Source: Citrus sinensis
Lineage: Eukaryota; Streptophyta; Magnoliopsida; Sapindales; Rutaceae
Length of the DNA: 64,000 nucleotides
Direction of reading: 5' to 3'
Assembly: GCF_022201045.2 (NCBI RefSeq)
Contig: NC_068556.1
Span: forward strand, 8,410,001-8,474,000
Positions 23,637 through 34,398 of this stretch are shown here, one piece after another. Position 1 is the stretch's first letter, and the number at the start of each line of letters is the position of its first letter. A program made the position numbers and the translations under genes. The notes under the pieces were generated by a model, which saw nothing but the letters and a program-made list of their open reading frames with translations, searched no databases and was not told the DNA's origin.

Positions 23637-26300
23637 TTAAACAGCTGCTGGCCTCCCATCCTTTCTAGGGTCACTCACTGCTGTGAGAATTCCATGCAAC
23701 ACTTGTGCATTTCCCATATATTTTCTCAATTTTTGGGCTTCATTGATTGGATTCCCGAGAGTTTGAACAATAAGCTGAACGATAGCTCCCCCTGCCCTGC
23801 CCTCCAGCTGGTGACGCCTCTCTTCCAAGAAAAGCTTTGTCTCGTCAGCTAGCTCAATGTGATCTCCATCAATCACGGTCCAATTTTCATACATAACAAC
23901 ATTGGGTATCACCTGCAGAAATTTGAAGTTAAATCAAAGGACATTCTTGTGATTTTTAGATTATACATTCATTTATAGATACATGCACATTTAGGAATTA
24001 ATTATGAACCTTGTGGTAGACTCTTGGATTTTGAACTGCAGCTAAAGATTCTATCCCAAAGATAAAGTGGTTAAGGAAAACTTGAATTACTGCTGGAATT
24101 ATGTGCAATCCACCACTACCACCAATAACCCCAGCCAACTGATTATCCTGTCATGCAGGAAACAAGAATGAGACCTCAAAGAGGATAGTGAAATCTTGTA
24201 TGTTAAGAAGAGTACAATCCGAGTTTTCACTCAGATGTTGAATTGCAATCTTTTCTTCCTTTGAACTATGAACCGAGTGAAATATCAGTACCTTGGTGAT
24301 AATAAGTGGAGTCATGGAAGAAAGTGGTCTCTTGTTTGGTTTAATAAAATTTGCTGGAGTAGGTGGTAGCATGTCCGGGGGATTCTCCGTTGGTATTGAG
24401 AAGTCGCCCATCTCATTGTTAAGGACAATACCTGTAGAAGGAGAGAGAATCCCAGCTCCAAAGGGATAGTTAACGGTTGTTGTCATAGACACTGCATTTC
24501 TCTCTGCATCTACAATGCAGAAATGGCTTGTTCCGTGATCTCTGAGCTGACTCCACCTGGCCAAAAAAATGATTCAGAAATTCAGTCATGAGTAGGTGCC
24601 AACAGCATTAGCAGTCATATTAATTAAACCTTTGTTATCCGCAGTTATTGTACCTGTTCATATAGTAGTCTGGAGGGAAAGTGGTGTTATCAAATATTTT
24701 TTGCTGAATTTGCTTGGCAAAAGATAGGGAAAGCATTTCAGACAATACTGAGCTTATGTTTACAAAATTAGGGTCTCCCAAGTTCATTCTAGCGGCAAAC
24801 ATGTGCTTAAGTGCTTCAATTATTCGATGTAGACCAAGATTTCCTTTTGCAGAATCTGAACTTCCGTAGCTATCTAAGATGTTTAAAACCTGTTTCACAT
24901 CAATGTTTGGAGTAAGTCTATTAACATATCTCTACTAATATCCAAAAATCAGCTCATTCCTGAACTCCTAATCCTTACAATGCCCTTATCGGTCTTCATA
25001 CAAGTTACAAGCTAGAAGACACTAAACATATTAGGTGATTATGCAAAGGAAAAGCAAGGACAAATGGGAAAATTATCACCCACCATAGCCATCCCAGCAG
25101 TTCCACATGATGGAGGCGGCATTCCTGATATGGTGTAGCCCATAACATTTACAGAAACTGCATCCACTACATTAACCTTGTAATTCCTCAAATCCTCCAT
25201 TGTCAAGATCCCCCCAGCCTTGCTCACATCTTTGACCAACATCTCACCAACAGTTCCATTATACAAGGCCTGTGGTCCTTGTTCTGCCACTGCCTCCAGG
25301 CTCTGAGCAAGCTTTTCATTGTAGCACTTATCACCAGGTTTCAACAACTTCCCATTTGGTGCAAACACTTCTTGTAAGCCACGATCATTCAGGATCCTCC
25401 CACCGCTCTTGGCTATGTGGCGTCCAAGATAGGGAGCAACCACAAAACCTTCTTTGGCGAGCTTTATTGCAGGTTGGAACAGAGTCCTCCAAGCTAGACG
25501 CCCGTGCTTCAACCAAGCTTCATGAAGACCGGCTATCTCACCAGGAACTCCCATCGACAGTGCACCCGCATAGTTGGCTCCAGGATTGTTCTCATACATA
25601 TCCTGTTTGATGACAATTACAATATTGACCTCCAAGAGAACCAAATTTCTTATAAAAGATTTTCATAAAATCGTATGGTGTATTATTCAAACATTACCTG
25701 TGAAGCCGCTAGAGGGGCAGTTTCTCTCATATCAAAAGCCTGAGTTTGCGAGGTTGCTGAAGATCTCACAATCATAAATGAACCGCCTCCAATTCCACTT
25801 GCCATGGGATTAACAACGCCAAGGCATAATGCAGTTGCCACCGCGGCATCAACAGCATGGCCGCCCTGTCTAAGCATTGATGCTCCAATTTCGGAACAAC
25901 GGCCATCATCAGCCGCAACAACACCTTGCTCTGACTCCACAATATCGGCACCACTGGCTTTGAACCTTCCACTGTTATGGTTTCCTTCTCTGAACATCCA
26001 ACAACTTACTTCCTCTCTGTATATGAGGCCTACGACTGAAATACACAAATTAAAATTAAATAATAATAATAATAATATAATAACAACAACAACAACAACA
26101 ACAACCAATCTAACCCCCCTCCACCACCCCCCCCCCCCCCCCCCACCAAAAAAAAAAATTGGAACAGTCTTTTGAGTAAACGAACTTGATATGATTAACA
26201 GTACGAGAAGGAGCCGTAGAAGTTTGCTCCAGCTTTTGTGCTTGCTATTTGAGGAATAATCACTGCCCAAAAATGGGTCTTTGATGCCATTTGGCTTCAT
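23637..26300 (-). CDS. GGT3: Gamma-glutamyltransferase / glutathione hydrolase, copy 1 (vacuolar GGT4/GGT3 type)
   Basis: Cleaves the gamma-glutamyl bond of glutathione and its S-conjugates; the plant member of this type works in the vacuole. Seven exons on the minus strand: 26186-26300, 25698-26035, 25084-25602, 24654-24889, 24292-24556, 24010-24147, 23637-23912, giving 628 residues. A cytoplasmic tail of about 28 residues is followed by one hydrophobic segment (LLRLLLVLLIIS), a type II anchor. Active-site residues seen: Arg142 (MRETAP), nucleophile Thr412 in DHGTSHF (also the autoprocessing site), Glu451 and Asp454, the SS of PLSSMTP, and GGSGG. Gly453 replaces the Asp found here in copy 2 and in human GGT1 (NEMDD). 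Exon 1 is joined at an AA|GTTCGT donor that matches the paralogue's. Intron 1 holds a G-rich run. Arabidopsis names are confused: the gene is GGT3 in UniProt and GGT4 in other papers. Confidence 0.93.
26084..26155. repeat. Simple-sequence cluster in GGT copy 1 intron 1, 18-C run
   Basis: An AAC repeat (about 26084-26104) is followed by CCCCCC, a CCACC spacer, 18 consecutive C (26127-26144) and a run of A. On the transcribed RNA this is a long G run flanked by GG/GGG groups, so it could form a G-quadruplex. The other GGT copy lacks it. Confidence 0.9.
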
Positions 26301-26593
26301 GATTCTTCTGTAACAGTACAGAAACTGAGAATCTGAAAATTCTGAGAATGCTGAAAATAAGGGAGGTGTTAGTTGGATTCCTATGCTCGCTTGACAAGAT
26401 AGTGGGTACCTAATACCTATGGTAGTTGTATTACAAGACCACATGCGCATAGGTGATTTGTCCGAAGTTCCATTACTCTTGTCACCAATTAAAGTTTGCC
26501 ACCTCAGTAAAATTCATTAAGTAGAATTTGCATTATTTCTTTAAATAGAATTTGCATTTCTCTCCATCATCAAAATGTACATGCCCAAAAAAG
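26301..26593. promoter_or_regulatory. Upstream region of GGT copy 1
   Basis: Immediate 5' region of the minus-strand gene. No clear TATA box at the expected distance. The reading frame stays open upstream to 26450, but neither the composition nor the paralogue supports an earlier start. Confidence 0.35.
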
Positions 26594-27110
26594 CATCTGT
26601 GTACATATTTGCCATATCGAATATTGATCTCTCTTTTCATGTTTTTATTTATTCTTTTTTCTGTTAATTAGCTTATAACCTTACTCAGGTGGAGTTTTTG
26701 CTGTAACGTGAAGGTGGTGGCCCCAGAAAATCATAGCTTTTGCAACACTAAGTATGGGAATATGGATGATGATTCATAATTAAATCTCAGTCGTGGGATA
26801 CGATTACTCCATCGGAACACCATTACACAATCAAATCAGGTGGTGGCCTACAAATACATCTATGTACATGTTTGTCATACTGAATATTAATCTCTCTTTT
26901 TACGTTTATTTATTCTTTATTTTGTTAATTAGCTTACAACTACACTCAGGTGGAGTTTTGCTGTGACGTGAAGGTAATGGCCTCAAAAAATCATAGCTTT
27001 TGCAACTCTATGCATGAGAACGTGGATGATGACTCATGATTAAATGCCAGTCATGCGATACGATGACTGCTTTGGATCACAATGACACAATCAAATCACT
27101 GTTAAAAAAC
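26594..27110. repeat. Direct tandem duplication, period 263 bp
   Basis: Two copies of about 250 bases begin CATCTGTGTACATATTTG (26594) and CATCTATGTACATGTTTG (26857). They share GTTAATTAGCTTA, ACTCAGGTGGAGTTTT, AATCATAGCTTTTGCAAC and ACACAATCAAATCA in the same order. They differ by roughly 15 percent, so the event is old. It lies upstream of GGT copy 1. Confidence 0.85.
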
Positions 27111-27164
27111 TCCATTGCTTTTGAAGTTGATTTCTCCTACAAAATGGAATCAGCGTTGGCAAAT

Positions 27165-28429
27165 GGGTAATTTTTAAAAACCTCCCCTGAAGTTTGAGCT
27201 TGTTGCAAGTAGATGGTAAGAATTTATTTATTTATAAAAAATCCCCCTACATTTTTGCTCCGTTTGGTTGCCGTTTGTGTAGTTATGGGCATTGTTGACA
27301 TTTCGCAATAAAATAAATTTTTTGCAACTTTCGTTGCCTTGAGAACAATAACTAATCATTTCAGTTACTTTATTCTGACATAAATAAAAACCAAACTTGC
27401 AAAAAGAAAGTTTGTAATAAATTGTTTTAACTTAAATATCTAATCAAATCAATTGTAAGCACACAACACACAAACTCACTAATCTAATCTAAATTAACAC
27501 ACAAGAAAATATCAAAAAAGTGAAAACACAATCCAATACAACGAACACGCAGCCGGCCAAGCGGCTACCCAGCCCAGCCATCCCATCACTGTGAAGCCAA
27601 GTCAGTGCAACGCAACCTCTTCTCCACCGCGACACGACCTTTGCTCCACTGCGACCTCACTGCAATCTGCCCCCTGCAACCTCTGCTGCATCTTATTTGA
27701 CTTCGAACGCGCTGTCTCGAAGTTGACCGACTGCCACCTCTTAGATCCAAGCTGAACGACACCCTCCTAGCACCAATAGTGAAGATTTGTTTCATGCTAT
27801 ATATTAAATAATTAATTTCAATTTCCGATGGCATTTTTAGTTATTTAAATTCAATATTTTTATTATCCTTAATGATTTTTGATCGGTTACTTTTTTATTA
27901 GTATTAGCTTCCTTTTGATCAATTGTAGGTTCTTGAGTTGGTTTCGGTTTAAAATTCTCCACCAAAGATAATTAGTCAAGTTTTCAATTAATTTTTTGTG
28001 ATTATTATTATTATTATACTTCCAAAACTAAGCAACCAAAAACGTAATGCTTTTGGTAATTTTTGGTTACAGTGTATAAATTATAAGGATAATTAGTCAA
28101 GTTTTCAATAAAATTACCCTATTTTATTGCAAGTACTTCGGTTACAGTGTATAAATACTAACCGAAGTACTTGACTAATTATCCTTATAATTTATGTCAA
28201 ATTTATTTTATTTATGTCAGAATAAAGTAACTGAAATGATTAGTTACTGTTCTCAAGGCAACGAAAGTTGTAAAAAATTTATTTTATTGCGAAATGTCAA
28301 CAATGCCCACAACTACACAAACGGCAACCAAACGGAGCAAAAACGTAGGGGATTTTTTACAAATAAACGAATTCTTACCATCTACTTGCAACAAACTCAA
28401 ACATCAGGGGAGGTTTTTAAAAATTACCC
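27165..28429. mobile_element. Non-autonomous Mutator-like element with long TIRs, 10-bp TSD (candidate Pack-MULE)
   Basis: Terminal inverted repeats of about 225 bases: the left starts GGGTAATTTTTAAAAACCTC at 27165 and the right ends with its complement at 28429, with only scattered mismatches. The flanks are identical 10-mers GTTGGCAAAT (27155-27164 and 28430-28439), a target duplication in the 9-11 bp range of MULEs. Between the TIRs lies a GC-rich block at about 27547-27775 (CGCAGCCGGCC, CCACCGCGACACGACC, GAACGCGCTGTCTCG), unlike the AT-rich surroundings, and a 26-base inverted repeat at 28073-28193. No transposase is present. The GC-rich core could be captured host DNA, but I do not recognise it. 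Confidence 0.85.
28073..28193. repeat. Hairpin inside the MULE
   Basis: ATAAATTATAAGGATAATTA...GTCAAG near 28077 is answered by CTTGACTAATTATCCTTATA...ATTTAT near 28168-28193, arms of about 26 bases. The loop itself carries ACTTCGGTTA and TAACCGAAGT. A further partial copy of the left arm lies near 27967. Confidence 0.7.
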
Positions 28430-28439
28430 GTTGGCAAAT

Positions 28440-28850
28440 GGCAATGACGTGAATTTTAACTCTTTTTTTTGTGGGAAAAGATCAGATCAGATAATCTAAT
28501 ACTTGGAAATATTCTCTGATAAGATAAAAACAAATGAAGCATTTTTCTAAAGTTATTACGTTTCAATTTTTTTTTTTAAAAAAACGCCGCTGGACCAAAA
28601 TTAGCCTATCCGATGATTTTTAATTATAACCAAACCGAATATCTCTTCCTTCTTGAGAAATGCTGAATAGAGTAAAATATATATCAATAGTGCTAATAAT
28701 GTGCTATTGAGGGTAGATATATCATACAAAATGAAAAAATAATTGACTATAAATACAAAATAAAAAAATTATCAAATGAATGTGGGACAAAGGAATATCT
28801 ATTATAGGTTTCTTATCATGCAAGTGAAAATTGATTACTTGCTCAACGAA
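28440..28850. other. Spacer between transposons, nothing recognised
   Basis: AT-rich, no coding similarity or repeat structure noticed. Confidence 0.5.
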
Positions 28851-29451
28851 TAAATGGTCATTTATTTCTTATGCTTTAAGTTAAATATTTGTTTAGTTCC
28901 TATATTTAAAAAAAAAATGCCTCAAGACATTTTTGCTATTAAATATGTTACACTCTTATCCTTATTTTTTCTTTCTTTTTACAAAATGCAACAATATTCT
29001 TGGGGATATTAATTAAAAAATGATAATTTATAAAATTAACCTTAAAAGTAAAATAAAAATTTACTCAAATTTTTATATTATTATTTTGCTTTTAAGATTA
29101 GTGAATTACTTTTATAACATAATTATTGGTAAGATTATTATTAAGGATATTAAACTTGCTTTAACTTGGTTCATATTAATTTATTTATAAATAATAATTA
29201 GTAAGATTATAGCATAAGTATAAAAAATATTATTTCTTTCACACTGATATTTATTGGTTAATTTGCTAATTAACTTAAATGAATAGTTAATGTCAAGAAT
29301 ATTATTGGAAGGATGCCATTGTAAAAGAAAGTAAAAGAAATAAGTGTAAGAATGTAACATATTTTATTTTAAAGGTATTTTGAAGTGTACTTTTTAAAAT
29401 ATAAAAATTAAATGGACTCTTAAATTAAAATATAAGAACTAAAGAGCATTT
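28851..29451. mobile_element. TIR element of ~600 bp (MITE-like)
   Basis: The left end AAATGGTCATTTATTTCTTA and the right end in reverse complement, AAATGCTCTTTAGTTCTTAT, continue to match through a ~34-base terminal inverted repeat with a few mismatches. The interior is AT-rich and non-coding. The target duplication is not clear, so the superfamily is unassigned. Confidence 0.5.
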
Positions 29452-30273
29452 GAGTCAACTCTATTCCCATCTCAAACCCACACAAGAACATAGGAATGGG
29501 CCCAAAAAAAAAAAAGACAACCCCAAACCAACGAAACTTATTCAGTTTAATTTTTTGAATTTGGGTTCGGTATTGGTTCGGTTGTATGAGAACCAAATTT
29601 AGCAGTTTTATTTTGCTTGGCATTAGTCAAAACCGAAACCGAGCCGATTACAATTGCAAGCACATCGCCCATTACATTCTCTTTTGCCCATGAATCAATT
29701 TCTTTTCGAGATTTTTTTTTTAAAGAGGACCCCTAAAGGAGTTTAGTAATGAGATTTGGACACCATGGTAAAATTTGGACCCCAAAGCGAGTTAAATATC
29801 CACAATGCCCTTTTTGTTGTAAGAAGGTATAATTTTCTTACAAATTTTCTAGTCTCATTCACTCTCAATTATAAAAACTCTAAATCATTTTTCTTGGAAG
29901 CTAAAATTCACAAAGCCTCGAATTAACCAACCAATGCTCTTTCAACAATTTACAAGCTCTCTATAGGTATGAATTTAACCACATTTGTAAGTTTGGTTAT
30001 AGTACGTTTGATAAAATTTTCAAAATCTATATTTAGGGTTTATGTTTTGCGACGGAGTTGTGTAACTAACTATACATGCACGACGAAACTGTCATGTATT
30101 GCATGAAATTGTCCTCTATTGCTCTACACTATAATGAGTTACAATGTTATATTATGTGTTGCATTACTTTGTCATGTAAAAATTATAAAATGTTGTTATT
30201 AATCTGACATTGGTTAATATTGATATTATCTACTAACCATTTTTTAAGTTGATGGATCACATTCGTTTTTTGA
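29452..30273. other. Spacer, probably 5' region of the Mutator relic
   Basis: Includes a GGACCCC-bearing stretch at 29727-29800 that may be a MULE terminus, followed by T- and A-rich sequence leading to the transposase relic. No intact gene. Confidence 0.4.
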
Positions 30274-31915
30274 TTGTTTTTTTATGGCCAATGGGTTAGT
30301 GTCAATGGTCACTATAAGTTTAATGGTCATGAAGCAAAGGGGGTTTCTGTGTCTTATGCAACAACTTATGAAGATTTGCTTGTAATTATAGCGCGTATCT
30401 TACATGTCCTAATAGACGAGTCGATTATTACTATGAAATACTTATTACATGCAACGACAACAATGCCACTTATCAAAATATCATGCAATGAAGATGTTCA
30501 ATTCTTCTTGGATGAAAATAGTGGTAATGGTCCCAGAACTCCCTTATGTGTCACAGTTGAACCTTGATTGTCAAGCTCAACAGAACTACAAAGAGGGGAG
30601 GAAGTTGGTATATGGTCATTAAATGAGAATGATATTCCTGCTGCTTTCCTAAATGAACCAGAATTGCCTCTTCAAGAGTCAATACGTGTTGATATTAGTC
30701 AAGAGAAACCATTACAATCTCCCTTACATGTGCTCTGTACAAGTAGTCAACAATCCCCTTCAACAAGAATGCTTCCCAAAACTTAGATTGATGACTAGTA
30801 CAAGTAACTTTCTATGAGATGGTACTCCTTCGCAGGGTTTAGAAATTGAGTGTGGTGATGAAAAAGTGTATTTGAAAGCTATGTTTCGAGATAAGGATTA
30901 ATTGATGATTGCTATCAAAGATCAACATGTATGCAATTCAAAAAAATTTCCAATTTAGTGTAAAAAAGTCTAACAAAAAGCTTTATAAAATTACATGTCT
31001 GGATGAAGATTGCAAATGGCATCTTTGTGCAATGAGAGTAAAAGATTGTGATATATTTGAAATCACCAAGTTTTTTGACACTCACATATGCTCAAGAAAT
31101 ATTCTTCATTTAGATCATCGACAAGCTGCAACAAAACTTTTAGAAAAGACTATCATGAAGAAATTTGAAAGAGTTGGTCAATCATACACACCAAATGATA
31201 TAATAGATGATGTCCAAACAGAATACGGGTTAAGAATAAGCTACAACAAAGCATGAAAGGCCAAAGAACATGCATTGCAAATGGAAAGAGGTTCACCTAA
31301 AGAATCATTTTCATTACTTCCTTTATATTTCCACATGCTTGAAAAGAAGAAACCTGGGACAATTACACATACACATATCGACCCACAAAAACCATTTTTT
31401 GTATTGTTTTATGGCTCTTGGTTTTTGTATTCGTGGGTTTAGAAATTCAACTAGACCAGTAATTACCATGGATGGGACCTTTTTGAAAGCTTTGTACAAA
31501 AGCACAATGTTTGTAGCTGTATGCAAAGATGGAAATAATTAGATTTATCCTTTGACGTTTGGTGTAAGTGACTTTGAATATAATGAATCATAGGAATAGT
31601 TTATGACTAAGCTTGAGGCTGCTATTCGTGAGAATGATGATCTTGTTTTTATATCAGACCGCCATGGAAGCATACATTCAAGCATTGCTAAAGTGTTTCC
31701 AAACGCCAGTCATGGAGCTTGTAAATATCACCTTGCACAAACCTTAGGTCGAACCTTAGAAAAGTTGGAGGGAGTTTATATAATTTTTTTTGCAAGCAGT
31801 TGAGTTTGATGATCTGATGAACCAAATAAGAACTGCTAATCTAAGGGATGCAAAATATTTGTTTAGAGCTAGATATGAAAAATAGGCTTGCTCGCATTTC
31901 AATGGAAAAAGGTAT

Positions 31916-33230
31916 TGTTAACATATATGTTTTCATAATATTGATTTTGATGATAACAAACAAGATTAAGAATGATTAATTTTTTAAGCTCAAATTATTT
32001 TTTTATACATTTTAAATAAATCATTATTTTTACATTATAAAGGTTTTATATTTAATGGAAAAATGATTTTATGAAATTGGTTGTTTTTCAAGTTATGATT
32101 TAATTGAAAGAGTTTTGAAAACTTTGAAATCAACAAGTATTGCTTGAAATTTTGGAGAAGGACGTATTTGAAAAGTGTCATAGCATTTTGGGCTATATCA
32201 TAATTTCATAAAGTTTTGAGATTAACAAAGTATTATTTAGAAATTCTGAAATTGGATCTATTTGCAAACTTTCATAACATTTAGGGCCATAATACATTTT
32301 ATAAAGTTTTAGGGTTAAATTGTAAATTTAGAATATAATTTCATTGTAGCAATCACTGTAGCAAACGGCTAACCGATAATTTCCAGAAAGCATGTTCTGC
32401 AAAGTATTGTTAAAATGATGATTATGGAAAATAACAGTGAACCGTTTACTGAAAATGGTTAACCGATTATTTCCAGATTGCTAATCTTGAACCGTTTAGT
32501 AAGAACGGTTAAACCAAATTTGTTTTGCAGGTCTCTGAAATTTAACGGCGAAAGGGTAAACCTAAACCGCAAACCGTTTATTTGAAATTTGGCCCAACGA
32601 TAACTTTTGACCAGCCTAAACGGTTAACCATTAATAGTTAACGGCGAACCGTTTTCGGGCTGACAGTTTGTAACGGCTAGTTTTTCAGCTCCAAATATAA
32701 ATAAGCTCATTCATATTCAAAGAAGATTGATCACAACATGACCATTGAGCTTATATTCGAGAATACAATCTTCATAGAGCTTTAAACACATTCTTACTTC
32801 ATCTATTCACACATTGGGCATTGATTTGTAATCTTAAATATTGTGTGAGAGAAAAATAATTTGTAATCTTTTACTTTGAGTGATTGTAAGTGTTGTGATA
32901 CAGTTGGGTTAAGAGATTGGGGATAATCTCTTGTTGTAAAGGTTCATTGATACCTTGGAAGTCAAGTGTAAGCATTTGAAGCCTTGGAGGCTTGCTTAGT
33001 GAAATCCTCAAGCCCGGAAAGCTTGGAAGCGTGGACGTAGGCGAGGTTGGCTAAACCACGTAAAAATCTTCGTGTTTGAATCTCTCTTCCCTTATCTTTT
33101 TATATTTTGATTGATTTAATTATTATTGCTTTAAATTCGTTTTAGATTTGCATGATATTTTGTTTTAGAATTGAATAATTTTTAGAATCCCAATTCACCC
33201 CCCCTCTTGGGTTGCATAATTAGAATTTTA
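31916..33230 (+). mobile_element. Solo LTR, 1,315 bp, in the transposase relic; TSD GGTAT
   Basis: The insert starts TGTTAACATATATG and is bracketed by GGTAT (31911-31915 and 33231-33235). Removing it and one GGTAT rejoins the transposase frame at exactly the right place (GKRY to MATN), which fixes both borders. The 3' part has the pyrimidine-rich CCAATTCACCCCCCCTCTTG seen near the end of many plant copia LTRs. The end is ATTTTA rather than the usual CA, so the terminus has mutated or is atypical. No second LTR or internal genes remain. Confidence 0.8.
32358..32680. promoter_or_regulatory. Cluster of MYB-type AACGG/CCGTT motifs in the solo LTR
   Basis: About nine or ten cores in ~320 bases, in both orientations, for example AAACGGCTAACCG, GAACCGTTTACTG, AACGGTTAAACC, CCTAAACGGTTAACC and TTAACGGCGAACCGTTTT. 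AACGG/CCGTT is the core bound by plant MYB proteins, including the mitosis-specific activator element. Function in this LTR is inferred only. Confidence 0.5.
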
Positions 33231-33855
33231 GGTATAACATGATGGCTACTAATATAGTTGAAAATATGAATGTTGTTTTAAGAAAGGCTCAGGATTTTTC
33301 AATTGTTAAATTGATGGACCATATTAGATGTTTGCTCCAACAATGGTTTTAGAAACGTAGAAATGCATCTATAAGCATGACTATCACATTGACAAAATGG
33401 ACTGAAAAAGAAATGAATAAAAGATATGAGTTTTCTACTTTTTATAATTTATAACCAATTGACTTTTACTAGTTTATGGTGAAAGATGGCTATTTGGATG
33501 GTCATGTTGATTTACATGAAAGAACTTGTACTTGTAAAGAGTTTTAGCTCGAATAATTGCCTTGTAAGCAGGTTATTGTTGTTTTAAGAAAATCCTCAAT
33601 TTCTTGTTATATTATACTTTTAAGTTTTAAACTACTGAGACCTTTATATTAGTTTATGCAGAACTTGTATATCTAATTGGTGCAATACAAGAGTGAAAGA
33701 TCAGTAGTACAGTAAAAGATTGTGTAGTGGATTCTTCAAGTATTTGTCGGGGGAAGGTCAACCAAATAAGAAACTTTGTATCAGGTGAAGAGTAAAAATC
33801 ACAATGTAAATGTCGAAGGTGTGGAAGAACTACTCGTAATCGCCAAATATGTAGG

Positions 33856-34398
33856 TAGCAATCCTATTTCATTCACAGAATATGTGAAATTTTATATGAT
33901 TTTATTTGTGTAAACTTCTACTTCTTTTGTGTACTTATTAGTATTATTTCTTATTACTTGTGTAATTGTTAGTAATTCAGATGATTATGACTTTGTTATT
34001 TCATAGAAGATAAGGCAATTTTTCTATATTAATGATCTATCATATTTTACAGGTTATATCTTGTAATTTAAAACCGTGTTGTGCATTACATGATGGTTTT
34101 ATTTATGTAAAACTTCTAATTTTTTGTGTACTTGTTAGTATTATTGTTTATCAGTTGTGTAATTATTAATACTTTAGATGATTATGATTTTGTTTATGTG
34201 AGATAAATTCATAGAAGGTGATAATTTTGTTAGATTGATGATCTATTATATTTTGTGGGATTATATCTTGTAATACAAGATGTGTTGTGTACTACATGAT
34301 AATGTCATTCAATATATCTTATTTATAACAGAAAACTAAACTCATATTCACATGTACTCGAAGAAGTCTTTGAATCTAGCTATTTCAACCTTGAGCAT
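33856..34398. other. Spacer between Mutator relic and Athila-like element
   Basis: AT-rich, with a loosely repeated pair of ~190-base segments (33850-34045 and 34080-34270: ...GTACTT(A/G)TTAGTATTATT...GATGATTATGA...). No coding frame. Ends at the 5' border of the retrotransposon. Confidence 0.45.

Larger units (their letters stand above)
30274..33855 (+). pseudogene. Mutator (MuDR-type) transposase relic, split by a solo LTR
   Basis: Domains appear in the canonical order but with many stops and frame changes. At 30274-30780 there is a weakly conserved N-terminal region. At 30880-31100 there is the MuDR DNA-binding domain (KKLYKITCLDEDCKWHL...THIC). At 31440-31780 there is the MULE DDE transposase core (VITMDGTFLKALY, then VFISDRHGSIHSSIAKVFP, then HGACKYHLAQTL). 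Then comes an interruption by a 1.3-kb LTR. After it follow MATNIVENMN (33241), the SWIM-type zinc finger (CTCKEF...LPCKQV, about 33530) and a C-terminal Cys knuckle (CKCRRCG...IC, about 33810-33852). Stops such as those at 30565, 31254 and 31540 show it is dead. Its right terminus may have been separated from it by the Athila insertion at 34399. Confidence 0.85.

Noticed and set aside
25272-25610. Open frame on the + strand opposite the large GGT exon (also 55760-56080 opposite copy 2)
   Set aside because: Shadow of a conserved minus-strand exon; its existence in both paralogues follows from the coding sequence on the other strand.
26301-26450. Upstream start of GGT copy 1 at 26450
   Set aside because: The extra residues have no counterpart in the paralogue, and the ATG at 26300 gives the expected tail-plus-anchor N-terminus.
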